DNA from: a bacterium
GTDB lineage: Bacteria > UBP15 > UBA6099 > JAJRTR01
Length of the DNA: 37,612 bases
NCBI GenBank assembly: GCA_024278215.1
Contig: JAJRTR010000007.1
Coordinates: 1-37,612, forward strand
Reading direction: 5' to 3'
Notes under the pieces: model-generated
Told to the model about the DNA's origin: nothing
Databases searched by the model: none
What the model saw: only the letters and a program-made list of their open reading frames with translations
Part shown: piece after piece, positions 26,832-32,701 of the stretch
How the letters are laid out: every line of letters begins with the position of its first letter
How positions within the stretch are numbered: the stretch's first letter is position 1
Translations under genes and position numbers: made by a program

Positions 26832-26861
26832 ATTGTACCAGTGCAGAAGGAATATTTTCAA
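26832..26861 (-). promoter_or_regulatory. Promoter of the propeller lipoprotein gene
   Basis: On the minus strand TTGAAA (26861-26856, five of six) and TACAAT (26837-26832, five of six) are 18 bp apart. This puts the transcription start near 26825, about 63 bp upstream of the chosen ATG. It lies back to back with the promoter of the acyl-CoA synthetase gene. Confidence 0.6.
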
Positions 26862-26887
26862 CATTTCAAGAAAGTGCAGGCCTGGTA

Positions 26888-26916
26888 TTGCCAATGAAAA
26901 GACCTGCTACTATAAT
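26888..26916 (+). promoter_or_regulatory. Promoter of the acyl-CoA synthetase gene
   Basis: TTGCCA (26888-26893, five of six) and a perfect TATAAT (26911-26916) are separated by exactly 17 bp. The predicted start, near 26923, leaves an 84-base leader before the ATG at 27007. No riboswitch-like structure is obvious in that leader. Confidence 0.72.
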
Positions 26917-27006
26917 CTGTGACCAGATAATGACGCCAAAACAAACTTTAAGATGGTCTGAAAACTTGTCTGCAGGAGACAAAATCCAAAATATAGAGAA
27001 GAACCT

Positions 27007-28866
27007 ATGTTGAATGAAAAGATAGCGAAATCCGCGAACATCCCCGAGTCAATGATGAGAGCTGCCGACCTTTACGGTGAAAGCCCGGCGCTGTACTACA
27101 AGAAATTTCCCGGCGACAAATACTCGGGCAAGTATTCTTTCAAACAGATGGCCGATATACAGCGTGTAGTCGGCACAGTGCTGGTCGAGGAATTCGACTT
27201 GAAACCGAAACAGAAAGTCGGCTTCATTTCCGAGAACCGGCCGGAATACAACCTGGGCGATCTCGGTACGTTATGCGCGGCGGGCATATCATGGGGCCTC
27301 TACGACTACGACGTTAAAACCCAGGAGGTCGTCGAGTACAAGCTCAACGACAGCGAGACGTCCATCCTGATAACAAGCCCGGATTTTCTCGATAATGTCA
27401 GAACGGTTTTCAGAGGCGGCAACACCCCTCTCAAGAAAGTAATCGTCATGGATATGCCGCATAACAAAATCGATTATCTTCCACACGAAACACCTTTCTC
27501 CGACATATTGAAAAACGGCATCGAGGATGCCGACCTCATCGAAAACAGGCTCAGCACCGTCAACAGGGACTCTGTCGCGCGTATCATTTATACTTCCGGC
27601 ACAACAGGCAGGCCCAAAGGCGTCATGCTCACCCACGGCAACCTGCTCTCGAATGTCGAGATGTCATCTAAACTCCTTGACATTACGCCCGGCGAACGCC
27701 TTATATGTTTCCTTCCCGAGGCACATTCGTTCCAGGGATTTGTAACCCTCGCCACACTGCTCAACGGCGGTCAGATGTGGTATTCTCATAAAAAAACGAT
27801 TCTCGACGATATGAAACTCATCGAGCCGACACTTTTCGCGGGCGTACCGCTCGTCTATAAACGCATCGCCGAAGGCATGAGGTCAAAAGTTCTCGAACTC
27901 ACTAAAGGACAGATAGACCTTGCCGCAGACTACTCGAAAAATCCGATCAAACAACTCATCAGGTCTAAAGTGCTCGGCCCCATCATCCGCAAAAAAGTCG
28001 GGCTCGGCAAAATACTCCGCGCTGTCTCCGGTTCCGCCAAACTCGAGCAGGAACATTTCAACATGCTCAACAATATCGGCTTCACCGTGCTCGAAGGCTA
28101 CGGAATCAGCGAAACATCGCCCGTGATTTCATGCAACGAACTCGATAACTTCAAACCCGGCTCTGTCGGACGTCCGATACCCGGTTGTGATGTAAAGATA
28201 ATGTCGCTCGACACAGACGAATACGGCAAGCGCGAGGAAGTGCCGCAGGGCGAAGAAGGCGAAGTGCTCGTCAAGGGCCCGAACGTTTTCAAGGGCTACT
28301 ACAACGATGAAGTGAAAACAAAAAAAGCATTCTATGAAGGCTACTACGAAACCGGCGACCGCGGCCACATGGACAGCGACGGATTCCTCTATATCCACGG
28401 TCGCTGCGGGCTCCAGGTGAAGATGGCAAACGGCGAATTCGTCGACCTCGACCAGCTCGCCGCCAACATTCTTAAACATACCAGCATCATACAGTCCGTC
28501 GCCATAGACTGCGAACTCAAGCAGTTCGTCATCGCTATCGTTTCCATCGACTGGGAACCGGAATCAATCAGGGAACTCGCGGACAAAATGGGAATACCCT
28601 TCAGTGGCGATGTCAACGAATTCGCGAAAAACCCGGCTGTTATCGACGCGATCAAAAAAGAGATCGAAGAGAAGGAACCCGATTTCGGACACCCCAAAAG
28701 CCCCAAAGTACCGAAGAAATACCTCATCGTCACACCGATGTCGCCCATCACAGGCGAGATAACATCCACACTCAAGTTCCGCGTCAGAAACATTCTCAAG
28801 AAGTATGAAAAGCAGCTTGAAAAACTCAGAAACTCAGACGATAAGTTCATGGTCGCTATGGACTGA
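27007..28866 (+). CDS. Long-chain acyl-CoA synthetase (AMP-forming)
   Basis: ANL-superfamily adenylating enzyme that activates fatty acids as acyl-AMP and then acyl-CoA. The 619-residue product has the P-loop motif RIIYTSGTTGRPKGVMLTHG (about residues 193-212). It also has SGSAKLEQEHFNMLNN, VLEGYGISETSPVISCN, the A8-type YETGDRGHMDSDGFLYIHGR, and a C-terminal ITGEITSTLKFRVRNILKKY matching the TxTxK end of long-chain enzymes. The hinge region after HGR reads CGLQVKMANGEFVDLDQL, where family members usually have K-E-x-I-K-x-x-x-G-E. This is similar but changed. It is monocistronic with its own promoter. The substrate chain length cannot be told from sequence. Confidence 0.92.
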   Translation: MLNEKIAKSANIPESMMRAADLYGESPALYYKKFPGDKYSGKYSFKQMADIQRVVGTVLVEEFDLKPKQKVGFISENRPEYNLGDLGTLCAAGISWGLYDYDVKTQEVVEYKLNDSETSILITSPDFLDNVRTVFRGGNTPLKKVIVMDMPHNKIDYLPHETPFSDILKNGIEDADLIENRLSTVNRDSVARIIYTSGTTGRPKGVMLTHGNLLSNVEMSSKLLDITPGERLICFLPEAHSFQGFVTLATLLNGGQMWYSHKKTILDDMKLIEPTLFAGVPLVYKRIAEGMRSKVLELTKGQIDLAADYSKNPIKQLIRSKVLGPIIRKKVGLGKILRAVSGSAKLEQEHFNMLNNIGFTVLEGYGISETSPVISCNELDNFKPGSVGRPIPGCDVKIMSLDTDEYGKREEVPQGEEGEVLVKGPNVFKGYYNDEVKTKKAFYEGYYETGDRGHMDSDGFLYIHGRCGLQVKMANGEFVDLDQLAANILKHTSIIQSVAIDCELKQFVIAIVSIDWEPESIRELADKMGIPFSGDVNEFAKNPAVIDAIKKEIEEKEPDFGHPKSPKVPKKYLIVTPMSPITGEITSTLKFRVRNILKKYEKQLEKLRNSDDKFMVAMD

Positions 28867-28932
28867 GCCGGCAGTTTATCACAATGACGGCGACGATTCA
28901 GCATTCTGCGCCGCTTTAGCTTCAACACAACA

Positions 28933-28961
28933 TTGCACCGCAATTTCATAAATGCTATAAT
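28933..28961 (+). promoter_or_regulatory. Promoter of the ribBA-ribH operon
   Basis: An extended -10, TGCTATAAT (TATAAT at 28956-28961), is preceded at 17 bp by TTGCAC (28933-28938, three of six). Transcription would begin near 28968. The leader is short (at most 84 bases) and has none of the conserved blocks of an FMN riboswitch. Confidence 0.6.
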
Positions 28962-29051
28962 CCGTTCTGTTCCGCGAGGAACTTACATATTATGATTAAA
29001 TCACAGGGAATGCCGGGGAAAGTGGGAACTATCGACCCGGAGGGTGGCAGG

Positions 29052-30302
29052 ATGTTTGAATTCGCAACGGTAGAAGAAGCAATTGAAGATATGAAAACCG
29101 GAAAAATGATTATCGTGGTGGATGACGACGACCGCGAGAATGAGGGCGATATTGTTGTCGCGGCAGAGCGATGCACCGCTGAACACATAAACTTCATGTG
29201 TAAATATGCGCGCGGCCTGATCTGTGTGCCACTTACGATGGAGAGGTCCGATCAACTCGAACTGGGCCTGATGGTCAACGATAATACCGAAAAACACAAC
29301 ACCGCTTTCACGGTAAGCGTCGACGCGCGGCGCGGCACAACTACAGGCATTTCGGCGCAGGACCGCGCGCGAACCGTCCAGGCGCTCATTGGCTACGAAA
29401 CACGGCCCTCCGACCTGCTGCGGCCCGGCCACATCTTCCCGCTCGTCGCCCGCAAAGGCGGCGTGCTCACACGTGCCGGCCACACCGAAGCCTCTGTCGA
29501 CCTCGCAAGACTCGCGGGCCTGACCCCCGCGGGCGTGATCTGCGAAGTTATGAACGAAGACGGCTCGATGGCAAGGCTGCCGCAACTTTTCGATTTCGCA
29601 AAAGAACACGGCATGAAAATATGTCAGATACAGGACCTGATACAGTACAGGTCGAGAACGGAACGGCTCGTGCGACGTGTCGGAGAGGCGATGCTCCCCA
29701 CCGAATTCGGCGATTTCAGGGTTATCGCTTTCGAGAGCACCGTGAGGAAAGAACGAAGACATCTTGCACTGGTCCTCGGCGATTTCCTGCCCGACGACGT
29801 TGTGATGGTCCGGGTCCACTCGGAATGCCTCACCGGCGATGTCTTCCATTCGCTAAGATGCGATTGCGGCGATCAACTGCACGAAGCGATGCAAATGATC
29901 AGCAATAAAGGGAAAGGTGTTCTGCTTTATATGCGCCAGGAGGGACGCGGCATCGGACTGGGCAACAAGATAAAAGCTTATGGACTTCAGGACAACGGCC
30001 GCGACACCGTCGAGGCGAATGTCGAACTCGGATTCCCACCCGACCTTCGGGATTATGGAACCGGCGCACAGATTCTCGCAGACCTGGGAATCAAAAAGAT
30101 TACTCTGCTCACTAATAATCCCCGTAAAGTTGTCGGGCTACAGGGATACGGCATCGAGATTATCGAACGTTGTCCGATTGTGATAAAAGCACGTCCGCAA
30201 AACGAAAATTACCTGCGCACGAAAAAGGAAAAAATGGGGCACCTGCTGGATGTGCAGTGTACACGCGCAGCCTCCTCCGCCCCGACCGAAGGAGATAAAT
30301 AA
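29052..30302 (+). CDS. ribBA: Bifunctional 3,4-dihydroxy-2-butanone-4-phosphate synthase / GTP cyclohydrolase II
   Basis: Two entry steps of riboflavin synthesis in one protein. The N-terminal RibB domain (residues 1-205) has [28 protein letters not shown] and [17 protein letters not shown]. The C-terminal RibA domain (about 206-405) has [20 protein letters not shown] with the three zinc cysteines, [20 protein letters not shown] and [13 protein letters not shown]. The start at 29052 follows GGAGG by eight bases and gives [14 protein letters not shown], the usual N-terminus. An upstream in-frame ATG at 28992 also has a GAGGA and would add 20 residues. It is one base from ribH. Confidence 0.96.
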   Translation: MFEFATVEEAIEDMKTGKMIIVVDDDDRENEGDIVVAAERCTAEHINFMCKYARGLICVPLTMERSDQLELGLMVNDNTEKHNTAFTVSVDARRGTTTGISAQDRARTVQALIGYETRPSDLLRPGHIFPLVARKGGVLTRAGHTEASVDLARLAGLTPAGVICEVMNEDGSMARLPQLFDFAKEHGMKICQIQDLIQYRSRTERLVRRVGEAMLPTEFGDFRVIAFESTVRKERRHLALVLGDFLPDDVVMVRVHSECLTGDVFHSLRCDCGDQLHEAMQMISNKGKGVLLYMRQEGRGIGLGNKIKAYGLQDNGRDTVEANVELGFPPDLRDYGTGAQILADLGIKKITLLTNNPRKVVGLQGYGIEIIERCPIVIKARPQNENYLRTKKEKMGHLLDVQCTRAASSAPTEGDK

Positions 30303-30303
30303 C

Positions 30304-30768
30304 ATGGGAAAGTCTTATGAAGGAAAGCTCTTAGCGGATGGACTCAAGCTGGGTATTGTCTGCGGAAGATTCAACGATTTCATAACCAGCCGCCTGCTTG
30401 ACGGCGCGAAGGATGCCATTGTGCGCCACGGCGGAAGCGAAGACGACATAGATGTCGCATGGGTGCCCGGCGCGGTCGAAGTCCCGATTGTCGCGAAAAA
30501 AATGGCCGCCTCGAATAAATACGATGCCGTAATCTGTCTCGCCGTCGTCATCAGGGGCGGAACACCTCATTTCGACTATGTTTGCAACGCCGTTACGAGA
30601 GGCGTCAACACTGTCGCGCTCGAAACCGGCGTGCCGACCATCTTCGGCGTGATCACTTCCGACTCTATCGACCAGGCAATTGAAAGAGCAGGCACAAAAG
30701 CAGGCAACAAAGGCTTCTCCGCCGCTCTGAGCGCTATCGAAATGGCCAACCTGATGAAAGAATTCTGA
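30304..30768 (+). CDS. ribH: 6,7-dimethyl-8-ribityllumazine synthase
   Basis: Condenses the two RibBA-derived intermediates to lumazine, the penultimate riboflavin step, and usually forms icosahedral or pentameric assemblies. The 154-residue product has [35 protein letters not shown], the active-site loop [29 protein letters not shown] and [20 protein letters not shown] lies about ten bases before the ATG. The open frame extends upstream into ribBA but has no ribosome binding site there. ribE and ribD are not in the window. Confidence 0.97.
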   Translation: MGKSYEGKLLADGLKLGIVCGRFNDFITSRLLDGAKDAIVRHGGSEDDIDVAWVPGAVEVPIVAKKMAASNKYDAVICLAVVIRGGTPHFDYVCNAVTRGVNTVALETGVPTIFGVITSDSIDQAIERAGTKAGNKGFSAALSAIEMANLMKEF

Positions 30769-30772
30769 TTCG

Positions 30773-31270
30773 TCAACCGAACCATTTTGTGGCAAGGTCG
30801 ATTGCGAATTGCCCGACCAGCAGCACGATATAGTATCTGACTACTTTTCCGATGAATGAAACAACGAGGAAGTTGCGGAGGTCTATTTTTAAAATACCGG
30901 ACGCAACCGATGTAAGCGACACCGGCGGCACACTGATTATATTTGAAACCAGCACTACCGCCTCGCGCACATTGCCCAGTCTGCCTGTATCGAAACTCTC
31001 GATTTTGTTCTTCACTTTGACGCTCATCTTCATAGCGCCGCTGCCCATCGAGTAATATATCCAGCTCCCCGGCACACTGCCCGCCGCAGCCACGACCGGA
31101 AGCAGCCACGGGAAACTCGTGCTGTATTGCGCTATGTCAATCTGCGTGCCGAATATATTGAATGTCATCATGTCCATATTCGCCAGCACAAGCAGCGCCA
31201 GTTCCGACGGCAGAAAAAAGAACACGCTCGAAATGAACGCGCATATCGGGGCGAGAATATATGCAGCCAT
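30773..31270 (-). CDS. YqaA-like VTT/SNARE-associated membrane protein
   Basis: A 165-residue integral membrane protein with hydrophobic segments at about residues 4-32, 50-70, 98-120 and 130-155. The DedA/VTT-type pattern is visible in VAAAGSVPGSWIYYSMGSGA and VSLTSVASGILKIDLRNFLV. The family is linked to lipid scrambling or transport, but small YqaA members are uncharacterised. The start is the ATG at 31270. The frame upstream to 31348 falls within a palindromic element. It converges on ribH with a four-base gap and no room for a terminator. Confidence 0.7.
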   Translation of the reverse strand: MAAYILAPICAFISSVFFFLPSELALLVLANMDMMTFNIFGTQIDIAQYSTSFPWLLPVVAAAGSVPGSWIYYSMGSGAMKMSVKVKNKIESFDTGRLGNVREAVVLVSNIISVPPVSLTSVASGILKIDLRNFLVVSFIGKVVRYYIVLLVGQFAIDLATKWFG

Positions 31271-31297
31271 TGTACCTTTTCTTAAAACACAGTCCGG

Positions 31298-31478
31298 AGA
31301 GCCAATTGCAAAATTATGATTCGGCTGCGGTCGACTGCAACTGTCCATAGCTGCGTTGTCGGCACAAAATCATCCTCAACGTACTCGGCGAGTACACCTG
31401 CGGGGATTTTGCACCTCCGCCTTGCTTCTGAAAAATTTCGTTCGACCTCGCTACGAACATAACTTCGCAATTGGCTCT
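31298..31478. repeat. 181-bp full-length palindromic element
   Basis: The ends (31298-31318 and 31458-31478) are inverted copies of a 21-base sequence containing AGAGCCAATTGC and TTATG, matching at 19 of 21 positions. Similarity continues inward (TTCG, GGTCGA, CAAAATC). The exact centre, 31388, is a perfect GTACTC-GGC-GAGTAC hairpin (31381-31395). The whole element could fold into one long imperfect stem. It has no coding frame of its own worth calling and resembles a miniature inverted-repeat element or a REP-like palindrome. No target-site duplication is clear. Confidence 0.7.
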
Positions 31479-31504
31479 ATTTATTGTCAGGCAGCATACT
31501 CCAA

Positions 31505-31720
31505 CTATTTCATGGCTTCGGCCAGATGTCTCGCAATTGGTTTCGCCAGTTTTTTTGATATGTCGGACATCTCAATGCCTATCACTTTTCCGTCTTCGCC
31601 ATATTCCAGCCTGACATTGTCCTCTACTTCTTCCGAATGCAGTGAAAAACCGCTGCCGAATGAAATATAAAGAATATCTACATCTTCATCAAACCAGACT
31701 TTTACTTTATTCTTACCCAT
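31505..31720 (-). CDS. DUF2283 family protein, antitoxin-like
   Basis: A 71-residue protein. VKVWFDEDVDILYISFGSG and LEYGEDGKVIGIEMSDISKK are the DUF2283 hallmark, a small beta-rich fold that often pairs with DUF4258 genes as a putative toxin-antitoxin unit. The ATG at 31720 has GGAGGGG about five bases upstream and overlaps the end of the upstream DUF4258 frame by 19 bases. A longer frame to 31765 is a shadow. Confidence 0.8.
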   Translation of the reverse strand: MGKNKVKVWFDEDVDILYISFGSGFSLHSEEVEDNVRLEYGEDGKVIGIEMSDISKKLAKPIARHLAEAMK

Positions 31721-31989
31721 CTCGTCCCCTCCTTCTTTTTCAGTTCTTTCTCCAGGTTTCGGCATGGGTATACCGTAACGATCTTAATCACGTTCTCCAT
31801 TTTTATAAACGGAACTACGAGGTTGGTTTCCACACCGCCAATTTTCACTTTCCTTAATGCGACCATTGTCCGGTAGGCCAGATCGTAGTACACGTAATCA
31901 GGCGCATCGACCGCTTTCTCTATCTCTTATTTTCTGAGCCCGCGTTCTCGCAGTTTGAGTTTCGCGTGTTTTGAATATTCTATCTTCAC
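31702..31989 (-). pseudogene. DUF4258-family toxin-like gene with an in-frame TAA
   Basis: Reading from a GTG at 31989 gives MKIEYSKHAKLKLRERGLRK, the canonical DUF4258 opening, then a TAA at 31929-31927. The same frame continues with EIEKAVDAPDYVYYDLAYRT through NLVVPFIKMENVIKIVTVYP to EGTRWVRIK, ending at 31702. Total length, 95 codons, is normal for the family. Only one codon is wrong: a single T for G or A at that position would restore Glu or Lys. It overlaps the DUF2283 gene, the usual pairing. The gene is either inactivated or the base is a sequencing error. A restart at internal codons is possible but would lose the first helix. Confidence 0.7.
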
Positions 31990-32343
31990 TTGTGTTCCGG
32001 TTTATCCGGGAATCTTTCCTTTCGTCCCGATCAATAATCACCATGTATTTTACTTCCACGACTATGTTATCCATATTTTTCATTATACCCTTCAAAACAC
32101 GCAGGGGCAAGATAACTCAATGGTTCTTAAAACCGCAAACCGGCCGGGCGTTAGGGTTAGCTCCCTGCCAGACCGACCGGCGCTTTGGGTTTTATTCGGG
32201 CGGCGAATCATGTCCGCCGCCACGGGAATGAGACTGGACTTTTCACGCCCGCTCCGAAGGTCCACCGGGATTCTTCGGATTCCGGCTTTTGTGTGTCCTT
32301 TCCCCCGTGTTCTTTGTGTCTCCGTGTTTGATCTTTAGTTTTT
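31990..32343. other. Intergenic region between DUF4258 gene and inverted-repeat element
   Basis: No gene is supported. A minus-strand frame from 32110 shares its second half with the DUF4258 frame in another phase. The segment 32280-32340 contains CCCCCGTGTTCTTTGTGTCT-like sequence resembling one arm of the adjacent inverted repeat, perhaps an older copy. The segment 32140-32240 is GC-rich with several short inverted repeats (for example GGCGGCG and CGCCGCC around 32200-32222). Confidence 0.4.
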
Positions 32344-32428
32344 TTCAACACAGAGGCACGGAGGGCACAGAGAAATTCTTGGAAAATTCAATTTCTTCCC
32401 CCTGTGTCCTCTTTGCCTCTGTGTTGAA
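32344..32428. repeat. Imperfect inverted repeat of the CAACACAGAGGC type
   Basis: The left arm starts TTCAACACAGAGGCA (32344-32358) and the right arm ends TGCCTCTGTGTTGAA (32414-32428). The arms remain similar over about 35 bases, through GGAGG/CCTCT and CACAG/CTGTG blocks, around a 12-15 base AT loop. Sequences of this sort recur between genes in many environmental genomes. It abuts the truncated end of the Avd remnant. Confidence 0.65.
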
Positions 32429-32443
32429 CCTTTTAATCTTTTT

Positions 32444-32545
32444 TCTCGTTCCAAGCGTGTATCGCTTGTTTTTCGGGAATCGCGCCGCCCGTTCCATCAG
32501 CCATTTGGTCACGAGATACGCTTTTTCAAGTGCGACTGCTTCGGT
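32444..32545 (-). pseudogene. Remnant of an Avd/four-helix-bundle gene of a diversity-generating retroelement
   Basis: The minus-strand frame reads EAVALEKAYLVTKWLMERAA followed by RFPKNKRYTLGTR, then passes into the inverted repeat and becomes unrelated. The pattern K-x-Y-x-L-x-x-W-L, then R-F-P-K-x-x-R-Y-x-L-G is the first one and a half helices of the bAvd/four-helix-bundle family. In DGRs this gene lies between the target gene and the template repeat and reverse transcriptase. The family is normally about 110-125 residues, so roughly two thirds is missing. It lies on the same strand as, and 157 bp downstream of, the putative DGR target gene, the expected place. Proteins of the related S23-type four-helix family are an alternative source. 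Confidence 0.6.
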
Positions 32546-32611
32546 TGAAATTCTGAAACACCTGTCTTTCTGAAAAAAAAATCGCGAGCAGGGACTCCGC
32601 CCCTGCACCCC

Positions 32612-32701
32612 GACAAAGGACAAAGGACAAAGGACAAAGGACAAAGGATCAAAGGATCAAAGGATCAAAGGATCAAAGGATCAAAGGATCAAAGGATCAA
32701 A
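32612..32701. repeat. Tandem repeat of GACAAAG then GATCAAAG units
   Basis: Five perfect copies of GACAAAG (32612-32646) run directly into six perfect copies of GATCAAAG (32647-32694) and a partial seventh. The array touches the stop codon of the large lipoprotein gene (TGA at 32704-32702). The change from seven- to eight-base units by insertion of T shows two rounds of slippage expansion. There are no spacers, so it is not a CRISPR array. Confidence 0.95.

Noticed and set aside
28862-29051. FMN riboswitch ahead of ribBA
   Set aside because: The leader is too short and shows none of the conserved RFN-element blocks. Only a promoter and ribosome binding sites are visible.
31898-32110. 70-codon minus-strand ORF upstream of the DUF4258 gene
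   Set aside because: Its second half overlaps the DUF4258 frame in another phase and its first half has no recognisable domain.
31271-32700. DGR template repeat or reverse transcriptase in the accessory region
   Set aside because: I looked on both strands for an AAC-rich copy of the variable segments and for RT motifs such as YxDD and found none. Only the avd-like remnant is visible.
32612-32701. Possible CRISPR array
   Set aside because: The units are 7-8 bp and contiguous with no spacers, so it is a simple tandem repeat.
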